Shown here piece by piece: positions 41,845-49,634 of a DNA stretch of 64,000 nt. Both the position numbers and the translations under genes were made by a program. The stretch lies in assembly GCA_910587015.1 (NCBI GenBank), contig CAJUME010000008.1, positions 62,001 to 126,000 on the forward strand, given 5' to 3'. Below the pieces are notes generated by a model, which searched no databases, had not been told where the DNA came from, and saw only the letters and a program-made list of their open reading frames with translations. Every line of letters starts with the position of its first letter. The stretch's first letter is position 1. The DNA is from an uncultured Christensenella sp. (GTDB lineage: Bacteria; Bacillota; Clostridia; Christensenellales; Borkfalkiaceae).

Positions 41845-44340
41845 TTAAAACTTCAGCTGCTGTCCGCCCGCGGGATATTCCGTCCTGTGCTTCAACGCAA
41901 CCACTCTGGCAACGCCTTCAAGCCCCTTTATAATTTTTCCCTTTGAAACGCGGTTCTCAATCGTAACCGTTTCTGTATCCAGCTCGGTCACCGCCTTGTC
42001 CGCGCCGATAACGGCAAGCTTATAGGGCACCGTAACATAATCGGCAAACAAAATCTCTCCCTTGCCCTTTATGTCGGCAATCATCACGCCTTTGCCGCCT
42101 CTGCCGTGCGGGTCTATAAGCGAGGCTATAACGCGCTTAAAGCCCCCTAACGTGGTCACAACGATAATCTCTCCCTCGCCGTTCTGCTGGGTCGCAAACA
42201 CAACCTCGTCGCCCGCGTTCAAAGCAATTCCCTTCACGCCTCCAGCGCCTCTGCCCTGCACAGGCACGTCGTCCTTGCCCGCGTTAAGGCACAGCGCGTT
42301 TTTGGTAACGAACAGCATCGTGGAATACTCGTCCCCATCGTAGTTTTCCACGTTTATAACCTCGTCCCCGTCCTTCAGTTTAATCGCGGGAAACAGCCTT
42401 TTGCCCGAATAATACTCGCTCCACTCCGAGCGCTTTACAACGCCGCCCTTTGTAAAGAACAGCAAGCCCTTGCCGTCCTCTCTGTCCGCAGCCGCCGCAC
42501 CAACGGCAAAAATTCTTACGGGATATTCGCCCTTCTGCACGCCGTCGGCAACGTTTTCAAGCTTGACCCCCGCAGAGCGGTATTCAACGGGCTCGCAGTC
42601 CTCAAGCGGCAGCTTCAGACAGTTGCCAAGGTTGGTAAAGCAGTACAAAATATCGCTTTGCCCCCCGAATATCACCTGCCTATGCAATTGCGAAGGGCTT
42701 GCCGTGGCAGAGGTTTTCTTCTTCGAGGGCGCAACAAAATCCTCTTGTTCAAGAAATTTCAGCGTGTTCGCCGCGGTAATGCATACCGCCCAGCTTTCCA
42801 CAAGCCGCTTTACGTCGTTGCGCTTTACGTTTATCTTGTCCTCGCTCTCAACAATCCTCGTCCTTCTCTCGCACTTGTATTTTTGCTTTATTGCAAGCAT
42901 TTCTTTTTTTACAATATCGAATTGCAGATTTCTGTCCGCAATAATTCTTTTCAGCTCCGCAATGCGTTTTTTAAGCGCTTCCAGCTCCTGCTCAAGCTTG
43001 GTCACCTCAAGCTTTGCAAGCCTTGCCAGCCTCAAATCGAGTATAGCCTGCGCCTGCTTTTCGGACAGAGCAAACCTCTCCATAAGTCTGCGCCTCGCGT
43101 CAGCAGTGCTTTCCGAGGTTTTGATAATCTTCACAACCTCGTCCACGTTGTGCACGCCGATTATCAGGCCCTCTAAAATATGACAGCGCGCCTCCGCCTC
43201 CTTCAATTCAAAGCGGCACCGCCTCAAAACCACCTTCTGCTGGTACTGCGTGTAATATCTTATAATATCCAGCAGCCCAAGCTGTCTGGGCTTTCCTCCC
43301 GCAATCGCAACCATGTTTATGCCGAAGGTGCACTCCAAATCGGTGTATTTAAGCAGTAATTTAATAATCGCGTCAACGTCCGCGTCCTTCTTCACGGTGA
43401 TAACCGCGCGCATTCCCTGACGGTCGCTCTCGTCCACAATCTCGGCAATACCCGATAGCAGCTCCTTCTTGTCCTCGCGCAAAAGCATAATCTTGCGCAA
43501 CAAATCCGCCTTGTTTGTCTGGTACGGCAGCTCGGAAATTATAATCTGCTTTTTGCCGTTATCGGCTTGCTCAACCGCGTATCTCGCGCGCATGGTAATT
43601 CTGCCCTTGCCCGTTTCATACGCTTGCTTAAGCTCGTTCGCAATAATATATCCGCCCGTGGAAAAGTCGGGGCCCTGAATAATTTTCATCATCTCCCCAA
43701 GGGATATGCGGGGGTTATCAATAAACGCACAGCACCCGTCAATCACCTCGCCGAGGTTGTGCGTGGGTATATTCGTCGCAAGTCCCACGGCAATTCCGTT
43801 CGCGCCGTTTACAAGCAGATTCGGATAATGCCCAGGCAAAAGGTCGGGCTCCAAAAGGCTGTCGTCAAAGTTGAAGGAAAAGGGCACGGTCTCCTTGTCC
43901 AAATCCTTTAAAAGCTCCATTGCAAGCGGTTCCAGCCTCGCCTCGGTATAACGCATTGCCGCCGCGGGGTCGCCGTCTACCGAGCCGAAGTTACCGTGCC
44001 CGTCAACAAGCGTCATTCGCATGTTAAAGCCCTGCGCCATTCTCACCATCGCGTCATAAACCGAGCTGTCGCCGTGCGGGTGATACTTACCCATACAGTC
44101 GCCGACGATACGCGCCGATTTTTTGTGTGGCTTGTCGGGTGTCAGCCCCATCTCGTGCATGGTGTACAGAATGCGCCTCTGCACGGGCTTTAAGCCGTCC
44201 TCAACGCGCGGCAGAGCTCTGTCTAAAATTACGAACTCCGCATACGGCAGCATAGATTCAGGCATTACGTCCTCAATCGGCTTGATATATATGTTGCCCT
44301 GCGGTATCGAGGTCTGTATACCGTTAGTTTTTTTAGCCAT
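41845..44340 (-). CDS. parC: Type II topoisomerase subunit A (ParC/GyrA-like)
   Basis: 831 aa. Breakage-reunion domain with QRRILYTMHEMGLTPDKPHK, VGDCMGKYHPHGDSSVYDAM, and catalytic Tyr131 in AAAMRYTEARL. The C-terminal beta-pinwheel has DPHGRGGKGVMIADIKGKG in place of a clean GyrA box (QRRGGKG), which favours topoisomerase IV over gyrase. Overlaps parE by one base (TGATG). With ParE it forms the A2B2 enzyme that decatenates chromosomes. The gyrase alternative cannot be excluded without comparison to the rest of the genome. Confidence 0.85.
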   Translation of the reverse strand: MAKKTNGIQTSIPQGNIYIKPIEDVMPESMLPYAEFVILDRALPRVEDGLKPVQRRILYTMHEMGLTPDKPHKKSARIVGDCMGKYHPHGDSSVYDAMVRMAQGFNMRMTLVDGHGNFGSVDGDPAAAMRYTEARLEPLAMELLKDLDKETVPFSFNFDDSLLEPDLLPGHYPNLLVNGANGIAVGLATNIPTHNLGEVIDGCCAFIDNPRISLGEMMKIIQGPDFSTGGYIIANELKQAYETGKGRITMRARYAVEQADNGKKQIIISELPYQTNKADLLRKIMLLREDKKELLSGIAEIVDESDRQGMRAVITVKKDADVDAIIKLLLKYTDLECTFGINMVAIAGGKPRQLGLLDIIRYYTQYQQKVVLRRCRFELKEAEARCHILEGLIIGVHNVDEVVKIIKTSESTADARRRLMERFALSEKQAQAILDLRLARLAKLEVTKLEQELEALKKRIAELKRIIADRNLQFDIVKKEMLAIKQKYKCERRTRIVESEDKINVKRNDVKRLVESWAVCITAANTLKFLEQEDFVAPSKKKTSATASPSQLHRQVIFGGQSDILYCFTNLGNCLKLPLEDCEPVEYRSAGVKLENVADGVQKGEYPVRIFAVGAAAADREDGKGLLFFTKGGVVKRSEWSEYYSGKRLFPAIKLKDGDEVINVENYDGDEYSTMLFVTKNALCLNAGKDDVPVQGRGAGGVKGIALNAGDEVVFATQQNGEGEIIVVTTLGGFKRVIASLIDPHGRGGKGVMIADIKGKGEILFADYVTVPYKLAVIGADKAVTELDTETVTIENRVSKGKIIKGLEGVARVVALKHRTEYPAGGQQLKF

Positions 44341-46421
44341 CAGTCAACCTCCTCCGCACTCTCGCCCTTAAAGCGCACCTTCTCTATAAATCCGTCAACC
44401 TTGTTGAAGTTGGCATTCCTGTTCAAAAAGTCCTTTCTGCCGTCCACGCGGTCGCCCATAAGCATATCTATAACGTCCGCCGCCTCCGCCGCGTCGTCTA
44501 TCGTCACCTGAATAAGGTTTCTTGTCGCGGGGTTCATGGTCGTCTCCCACAGCTGCTCTGCGTCCATTTCGCCCAAGCCCTTATAGCGCTGTAACGAATA
44601 CCCCTTGCCCACCTTCTTTATTTTCTCGTCAAGCTCCCTGTCGTCGTAGGCGTATTCCACAACGTCCTTTTTATACACCTTGTACAGCGGCGGCATGCCT
44701 ATATACACACAGCCCGCGTTTACCAAATCACGCATGTATTTAAAGAAAAAGGTCAGCAAAATACAGCGGATATGCATACCGTCCTGGTCCGCATCGGATA
44801 AAATTATTACCTTTTTATACTTAGTTTTCTCGATGTCAAACGAACGGTTAAAGCCCGCGCCTATGGCGGAAATAAGCGTCTTTATCTCCTCGTTCTGCAA
44901 AGCCTGCAAAGCCGATTTTTTCTGCACGTTCAACGGCTTTCCGCGCAATGGCAAAATTGACTGATACTGCCTCACCCTCGCCTGCTTAGCCGTACCGCCC
45001 GCGCTGTCGCCCTCAACAATAAAAAGCTCGTTCATTTCGGGATTTCTGCCCGAGCACGCCGCAAGCTTTCCCACTAAATTAAGTCCGTCGTTTTCCGAGG
45101 CGGCCTTGGCAACGTCCCTCTCGGCGCGGTGCTTAATTCTGTCGTCTGCGGCAAATTTCGCCTTTTGCGCAATTTTATCGAAAACCGCCTTAAACGCCTT
45201 GTCCTTAATCAGCTGTGCAAGCCCCTCGATTACGGTCTGCTCTACAACGGGCTTCACCTCGGGGTTTCCAAGCTTTGTCTTGGTCTGCCCCTCGAACTGC
45301 ACGCCCGTCATTTTAACGGTTAAAACTGCGGTCAGCCCCTCCTTTATGTCATCGGCAATAAACGCCGCGTCCTTCGCCTTCAAAACTCCGTTATTTCGCG
45401 CAAAATCGTTCACGATTTTCAGCAGCCCGTTATGGAAGCCCGTCTCGTGATACCCGCCCTCTATGGTAGAGATATTGTTCACAAACGAAAACAAGCTCTC
45501 GGTATCGTCCTTCGTATGCGACAGCGCAAATTCAATCTTTATTTTGGCGGGCGGCGCGCCCTTAAGCTGAATGTCCTTTATCGCCGAATAGTACAGCGGC
45601 GCAGAGTAAAGCGCAGTCTTGTCGCCGTTCAGATATTTAACGAAATCAATAAGTCCGCCGTCGTATTTATAGCTTACAGGCTCCCGCGCGGGCTGTGCAA
45701 TTTTAACAGTCTTAACGTTGCCGTTCTCGTCCTCCTCGCCCTCCTCAAAGGTGTAAAGCTGACGCTCGTCAAACAAATTTATCTTCACGCCCTTGTTTAA
45801 AAAGGCAAGCTCCTTCAACCTCTTCTGAATGGTGTCGTAATTCCATTCCACGGTCTCAAAAACCTCTTTGTCTGGCAAAAACCGCACAAACGTGCCCTTT
45901 TCCTTCGTCCTCTCGCCCGTGTCGCAAAGTGGCGCGGTCGCAGCTCCGCACACCCACTTTTTTCTTTCCTTGTCGTAATAGCTTTTAAAGCCCATTTTAA
46001 AAACGGTGCCGCGGTATACCTCAACGTTCAGCCATTCTGACAAGGCGTTCGTAACCGAAGCGCCCACGCCGTGCAATCCGCCGGAAAAAGCGTAGTTTGC
46101 ATTGTCGAACTTGCCGCCCGCGTGCAGCTTTGTGAAAATTATTTCCACGCCGCTCATTTTCACCTTGGAATTAACGTCCGTGGGCATGCCTCTGCCGTTG
46201 TCGCGTACGGAAACCGAGCCGTCCTTCCACAGCTTTACGGTAATTTCGTCTGCATAGCCGTTTGCCGCCTCGTCTATGGAGTTGTCCACAATCTCCCACA
46301 GAATGTGGTGCAGACCCTTCACTCCGGTAGAGCCTATATACATACCGGGGCGGGTGCGCACAGCCTCCAGCCCCTCCAAAATTCTTAAATCGTCCGCATT
46401 ATAGGTTTTCTTTTCTGCCAT
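44340..46421 (-). CDS. parE: Type II topoisomerase subunit B (ParE/GyrB-like)
   Basis: 693 aa from ATG 46421 (MAEKKTYNADDLRILEGLEA); the frame runs further upstream through the promoter and is excluded. GHKL ATPase blocks: VRTRPGMYIGSTG, EIVDNSIDEAANGY, VRDNGRGMP, GGLHGVGASVTNALSEW. TOPRIM has EGDSAGGTAKQARVRQYQSI and LSDADQDGMHIR. Compared with most family members SAKQGRDR is TAKQARVR, so this is a divergent branch. The promoter at 46479-46507 abuts the left end of the prophage. Confidence 0.85.
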   Translation of the reverse strand: MAEKKTYNADDLRILEGLEAVRTRPGMYIGSTGVKGLHHILWEIVDNSIDEAANGYADEITVKLWKDGSVSVRDNGRGMPTDVNSKVKMSGVEIIFTKLHAGGKFDNANYAFSGGLHGVGASVTNALSEWLNVEVYRGTVFKMGFKSYYDKERKKWVCGAATAPLCDTGERTKEKGTFVRFLPDKEVFETVEWNYDTIQKRLKELAFLNKGVKINLFDERQLYTFEEGEEDENGNVKTVKIAQPAREPVSYKYDGGLIDFVKYLNGDKTALYSAPLYYSAIKDIQLKGAPPAKIKIEFALSHTKDDTESLFSFVNNISTIEGGYHETGFHNGLLKIVNDFARNNGVLKAKDAAFIADDIKEGLTAVLTVKMTGVQFEGQTKTKLGNPEVKPVVEQTVIEGLAQLIKDKAFKAVFDKIAQKAKFAADDRIKHRAERDVAKAASENDGLNLVGKLAACSGRNPEMNELFIVEGDSAGGTAKQARVRQYQSILPLRGKPLNVQKKSALQALQNEEIKTLISAIGAGFNRSFDIEKTKYKKVIILSDADQDGMHIRCILLTFFFKYMRDLVNAGCVYIGMPPLYKVYKKDVVEYAYDDRELDEKIKKVGKGYSLQRYKGLGEMDAEQLWETTMNPATRNLIQVTIDDAAEAADVIDMLMGDRVDGRKDFLNRNANFNKVDGFIEKVRFKGESAEEVD

Positions 46422-46478
46422 ATAACTACCTTTTTCCCTTCTGCCCGCCGCCAACATATAGTTAGCGCATACTAATAA

Positions 46479-46507
46479 ATTATACCATATATTGTAAAAA
46501 AAGTAAA
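46479..46507 (-). promoter_or_regulatory. Promoter of parE-parC
   Basis: Minus strand TTTACT (46507-46502), 17-nt spacer, TATAAT (46484-46479). The -35 box lies 6 bp from the attachment-site palindrome. Confidence 0.7.
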
Positions 46508-46513
46508 GCGTCC

Positions 46514-46536
46514 GCGCAAAATGTCCGTACATTTTG
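46514..46536. other. attL: left boundary of prophage
   Basis: Host arm GCGCAAAATGT begins at 46514; the 15-bp core TGTCCGTACATTTTG (46522-46536) recurs at 59311-59325. The next bases repeat TGTCCGTAC once more (46536-46544 region). Same orientation as the right copy. Confidence 0.7.
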
Positions 46537-46559
46537 TCCGTACCGTAAAGTTTTACAAT

Positions 46560-46599
46560 GGTATAGAACAGTAAAGAAACTGTTTTATACCGTTTTTTT
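46560..46599 (+). terminator. Terminator at left end of prophage
   Basis: GGTATAGAACAG pairs with CTGTTTTATACC (one G-T pair) around an 8-nt loop, then G and seven T. In a circular form it would stop transcripts crossing the junction. Confidence 0.75.
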
Positions 46600-46651
46600 A
46601 TTGTTCAAATACGATAACGGCGGCGGCATTACGCAAAGGACGGTTACTAAA

Positions 46652-46939
46652 ATGGAACAAATCACTATCAAAGGCAAAATTGAATTTTGCGAGGACAAGA
46701 ACAAAGAGTATAACAGAGAATTTACTGCGATACTTCAAGACAGCGGCGCATTTGCTTACGGTAATCAAACGGCAGTAATTATTTTATGGGGTGTAATGGC
46801 TAACGGAATGTTACCCGCTCCCGTATGTCTTGATACCCGTTATGACCGAACAATAAAGCGCAACGAAACAGACTTCAAAAAATGGGTGCAACTTTATTTC
46901 AAAGATAACTACGGCAAACATATTTTGACAATCTATTAA
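46652..46939 (+). CDS. Prophage protein, unknown (95 aa)
   Basis: ATG 46652 (MEQITIKGKIEFCEDKN) behind AAAGGACGG; the frame is open a little further upstream without better signals. Small, probably soluble, with beta-strand-like N-terminus and KWVQLYFKDNYGKHILTIY at the end. No family recognised. First gene of the element. Confidence 0.55.
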   Translation: MEQITIKGKIEFCEDKNKEYNREFTAILQDSGAFAYGNQTAVIILWGVMANGMLPAPVCLDTRYDRTIKRNETDFKKWVQLYFKDNYGKHILTIY

Positions 46940-46996
46940 CGAAAATTGGCTGTGCTATCGGCTTGACGGGCAATTAAAACAAACGAGGTAATGAAA

Positions 46997-47617
46997 ATGA
47001 AAAACGGAACGGAAAAGTACATTGAAACGGTCAATTATCTTGCAAAACTGTATGACTATTGCAATGCAAATTTGTTTGGCGGCGAACTTATGCGCCCCGT
47101 CATAACGGTACAGCGCGACGAGCGCAACAAAACTAACGGTTGGTGGTCGGTCAAAAAGGTTTGGAAAGAGAACGACAAGGACGAGGGCGAACACGAACTG
47201 AATATGACGGCGCAACAACTCAACCGCCCTATCAATCAGATAGCGGCAACAATGATACACGAAATGTGCCATCAGTATGCAAGCGTTCACAATATGCAAG
47301 ATACTTCCCGCGCGGGCAACTATCACAATAAACTATTCAAAACGATTGCAGAAAAACACGGCTTGACGGTTGAGTGTGTACAAACAATCGGTTGGTCGCA
47401 CACGGAACTAACGGACAAAACGGCGACACTTATAGCGGAATTTGTCAATGATAACCCCGACAGTGTTATATACCGCTTGCCCGTTATTAAAGGTCAATGC
47501 GTTAAGACTTCAAGCACGCGCAAGTATATTTGCCCTATATGCGGTAATTCAGTACGCGCGACAAAAGAAGTGCGGATAATGTGCGTTGATTGTAACGAAC
47601 TTATGCAAGAGGAATAA
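46997..47617 (+). CDS. SprT-like zinc metalloprotease domain protein
   Basis: 206 aa from the second ATG (46997; GAGG at 8 nt); an ATG two codons earlier is closer to the ribosome site than usual. Metalloprotease motif MIHEMCHQY (HExxH, about residues 88-92) with third-ligand candidate in GNYHNKLF. It is followed by a C-terminal zinc ribbon, CPICG...CVDC. SprT/SPRTN proteins cut proteins crosslinked to DNA; a Rep covalently attached to DNA could be such a substrate. That last link is inference. Rare cargo for a filamentous phage. Confidence 0.8.
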   Translation: MKNGTEKYIETVNYLAKLYDYCNANLFGGELMRPVITVQRDERNKTNGWWSVKKVWKENDKDEGEHELNMTAQQLNRPINQIAATMIHEMCHQYASVHNMQDTSRAGNYHNKLFKTIAEKHGLTVECVQTIGWSHTELTDKTATLIAEFVNDNPDSVIYRLPVIKGQCVKTSSTRKYICPICGNSVRATKEVRIMCVDCNELMQEE

Positions 47618-47631
47618 CGCGAGGTGTTTAT

Positions 47632-47847
47632 ATGCAATCGGCAATGAAAGGCGTTAAAAAGTGCTATGACCAATGGGGCGAATTATTCTTTGTATATAAG
47701 GATATTAAAATTACGCGTATTGACTTTTGGGACTATATCGTTCGTGATATTTCTTGGTGGTATCGGGTTGACGGTAAAGACGGTAATTTTCCGTCATTAA
47801 CGGCGGCAAAATATTATATTGACAAAATTAAAAAGGTAGGTAAATAA
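47632..47847 (+). CDS. Prophage protein, unknown (71 aa)
   Basis: ATG behind GAGGTG. Rich in aromatic and lysine residues (KCYDQWGELFFVYKDIKITR, DISWWYRVDGKDGNFPSLTA). No helix spanning the membrane, no family recognised. One base separates its stop from the next gene, so they are probably translated together. Confidence 0.5.
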   Translation: MQSAMKGVKKCYDQWGELFFVYKDIKITRIDFWDYIVRDISWWYRVDGKDGNFPSLTAAKYYIDKIKKVGK

Positions 47848-47848
47848 A

Positions 47849-48082
47849 ATGGCTTTTTTGAAAAATAGGAATGGTGAAAATTACAAAGTTTTAGGTGTTC
47901 GCAAATCGTCCACAAAACAACCCAATGACTATCTTGTTCAGTCAAAAGGCGGTCAATTTATTATCGCTCACGGTTGGGACAGTAAAAACAAGTGCTGGGA
48001 ACAAGGCGGTTACTATGGTTGGGGCGAGGCTGCCGAAAAAGCGGCTAAAAAAGACTTTTACGGCTCAAATAAACGCAAATAA
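47849..48082 (+). CDS. Prophage protein, unknown (77 aa)
   Basis: ATG behind AGGTAGGT. Begins MAFLKNRNGENYKVLGVRK and contains several Gly/Trp-rich turns (HGWDSKNKCWEQGGYYGWGE) and a basic C-terminus. Looks like a small beta-rich protein; possibly nucleic-acid binding, but no family was recognised. Confidence 0.5.
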   Translation: MAFLKNRNGENYKVLGVRKSSTKQPNDYLVQSKGGQFIIAHGWDSKNKCWEQGGYYGWGEAAEKAAKKDFYGSNKRK

Positions 48083-48092
48083 ACTTACTCTC

Positions 48093-48259
48093 GCGCCGTT
48101 ACTCTTTGCGGCGCAAACAAAACAAGCGGGGCAACCTCCACCCCGCTTTATATCGGGAATATGGGTTTAATTACTTTTAAAAAAATAAATTTAAAACGGC
48201 TTACTTACTGTAATTGACGGGTTCAACTCCCGCCGTTCCCGACCATACCCGCAAGGGTA
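48093..48259 (+). other. Cluster of four stem-loops, including a tRNA-like fold
   Basis: Between two phage genes: GCGCCG/CGGCGC (48093-48114); AAGCGGGG/CCCCGCTT (48124-48148); TCGGGAA (48153-48159) pairing with TTCCCGA (48236-48242), with a T-arm-like GGGTTCAACTCCC and CCA at 48243-48245; and TACCC-GCAA-GGGTA (48246-48259). The third has tRNA-like acceptor and T-arm (closest to tRNA-Pro ends) but no proper D-arm, and T-arm/CCA spacing is off by one. Consecutive hairpins like this recall the origin/packaging intergenic region of filamentous phages. Confidence 0.5.
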
Positions 48260-48309
48260 AATAAAAAATACGCGTGCCGTATGCGAAAAGCGGCAAAGGA
48301 TAAAACAAA

Positions 48310-48762
48310 ATGGCAAACGAAAAGAATGTAAAGGCAACGGAAAGCACGACCACGGCGGCAGAAGTAACGACGGCAACGCCCGAAAAGCGGCTGATTGTGG
48401 AACGCGAAAAATTCACGGCGAAAGACGGGCGCGAAATGTGGGGCTACGCCGTACACGGCAAGGGCGTAAACGGGCGCGAAACAAAGGTTGATTTCAACGC
48501 ATACGACCAAGGCGGTTACGAAGTTTTGGATATGGTATTTGACATAAAACCCACCGCAGAATTGTTAATGCACGACGAAAGTATGACGGACAGCGAAACG
48601 GGCGAAATTCGCACCTACACGGTTTACGAGGTGTCGAACGTGGACGAGGACGGCGACGAACTTAAATGCCGCATAAAGCCCGCCCGCGATAGCGATAAAT
48701 CTATACTTGCCTATTTACTTAAAAAAATAAACAGAAAAACGAACGTTGTAAAGTCGGCATAA
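48310..48762 (+). CDS. Prophage protein, unknown; possible ssDNA-binding protein
   Basis: 150 aa, ATG behind AAAGGA. Flexible Thr/Ala/Lys-rich N-terminus, then a beta-rich body (RLIVEREKFTAKDGREMWGY, TKVDFNAYDQGGYEVLDMVF, IRTYTVYEVSNVDEDGDELK) with basic end. Size, position before the structural genes and beta-rich character would suit the ssDNA-binding protein that coats phage DNA, but no specific motif was recognised. The first shared 18-bp palindrome begins just after its stop. Confidence 0.5.
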   Translation: MANEKNVKATESTTTAAEVTTATPEKRLIVEREKFTAKDGREMWGYAVHGKGVNGRETKVDFNAYDQGGYEVLDMVFDIKPTAELLMHDESMTDSETGEIRTYTVYEVSNVDEDGDELKCRIKPARDSDKSILAYLLKKINRKTNVVKSA

Positions 48763-48780
48763 TTGAAAGTACACTTTCAA
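48763..48780. repeat. Palindrome TTGAAAGTACACTTTCAA, copy 1
   Basis: 8-bp arms around AC. Identical copies at 54143-54160 and 56440-56457, each within a few bases of a stop codon or at the head of a gene unit. Confidence 0.8.
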
Positions 48781-48824
48781 AAAAACTGTACTGTGTTCAT
48801 AGGCTCGAAAATATAAACGGAACG

Positions 48825-48880
48825 GCGGGCAAAGTTATTACACGGCGGTAAAGCTGGGGATAACTTCCCGCTGTTTTTTT
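48825..48880 (+). terminator. Terminator inside prophage
   Basis: GCGGG...AAGTTAT (48825-48838) pairs with ATAACTT-CCCGC (48860-48871), then TG and eight T. Ends the first gene block. Confidence 0.75.
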
Positions 48881-49060
48881 AAGCGTATAGGCAATATAAA
48901 CGGACTACTTCCCTTTATTAGTTTTTAAAAAGTTGGGCAAACTCTCTCGCTATTCTGCGCGAATAATTGCGGGGGTGTAAAAAGCGAGTGCGTGGCGTAG
49001 GCAAGCCGCTTTTAGGGGGTAAAGGGCGACCCCGTTCTTTATCCCCTCCAAATTCGCGCA
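48881..49060 (+). other. Structured non-coding segment in prophage
   Basis: No supported ORF. Contains CTCGCT/AGCGAG pairing (about 48945-48988) and a 10-bp stem GGGGGTAAAG (49015-49024) with CTTTATCCCC (49037-49046). Could be a leader RNA or part of a replication/packaging region. Confidence 0.4.
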
Positions 49061-49094
49061 ACAGAAAAAGAAAGATTAAGAGGTAATGTAAGAA

Positions 49095-49301
49095 ATGAAA
49101 AACTTTATCGAAGTAACGGACTACGACGGCAAAATGAACGTGTTGATACCTATTGGTAAAATAACGGGTATTGTATGCGACGGCGACGGTAGCGTATTTA
49201 TTGAAATGGGAACGAACGGCAACGACAGTACTTCGTCGGGTATTCTTGTAACCGAGAGTTACGACGAAATCAAAACAAAATTAAAAGAAAGTGAGATATA
49301 G
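49095..49301 (+). CDS. Prophage small protein, unknown (68 aa)
   Basis: Begins MKNFIEVTDYDGKMNVLIPI and ends ESYDEIKTKLKESEI. This layout, a beta-sheet start with a short terminal helix, occurs in small proteins of many Firmicutes mobile elements as far as I recall; function unknown. ATG downstream of AGAGGTAATG. Confidence 0.55.
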   Translation: MKNFIEVTDYDGKMNVLIPIGKITGIVCDGDGSVFIEMGTNGNDSTSSGILVTESYDEIKTKLKESEI

Positions 49302-49398
49302 CGAAGTGTTAAGAAAGCGAAATAAACTGTTATTTACCTTACCCGTTTATGAGGAAGTTCCTTGTGGGTGGTCAAAAATTAAAGAGAGGTAATTTTTT

Positions 49399-49632
49399 AT
49401 GGCAACACTTATTGAAACAAAAAACGGTAAAAAGGTTGTACTACTCAACCCCGCCGAGCGTGGCAAACGTTATTCCCGTGAATTGGTAAACGGTGTAAAA
49501 CACGACGGCACACCATTAACGGAAACCGAGGCGGCGTTCCGTATGGGTGTTTTAAACGAGCGCAAAACGCAAGCGAAAATTTATAACAAACAACACGGCT
49601 TGAAAAGTAAGGCAAAAAAAAGAGGTAATTGA
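49399..49632 (+). CDS. Prophage small basic protein, unknown (77 aa)
   Basis: ATG after AGAGGTAATT. Starts MATLIETKNGKKVVLLNPAE and is lysine/arginine-rich at the C-terminus (KSKAKKRGN). Similar short proteins starting with a KNGKKVVLLNP motif occur in Firmicutes mobile elements to my knowledge; function unknown. Its stop overlaps the leader of the next gene, suggesting one transcript. Confidence 0.6.
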   Translation: MATLIETKNGKKVVLLNPAERGKRYSRELVNGVKHDGTPLTETEAAFRMGVLNERKTQAKIYNKQHGLKSKAKKRGN

Positions 49633-49634
49633 AA

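Noticed and set aside
41199..41933. Ser-rich 244-codon plus-strand ORF
   Set aside because: Complement of the Glu-rich linker of the 40736-41623 gene; composition is explained by that.
46514..46536. attL as a canonical dif/XerCD site
   Set aside because: The GCGCAAAATGT arm resembles the E. coli XerC arm, but the palindrome has a 4-bp centre between 11-bp arms (not 6 bp) and does not match Firmicutes dif as I know it.
48153..48245. Functional tRNA gene
   Set aside because: Acceptor and T-arm look right, but there is no D-arm, the middle is A/T-rich, and the spacing to CCA is off by one. Kept only as a tRNA-like structure.
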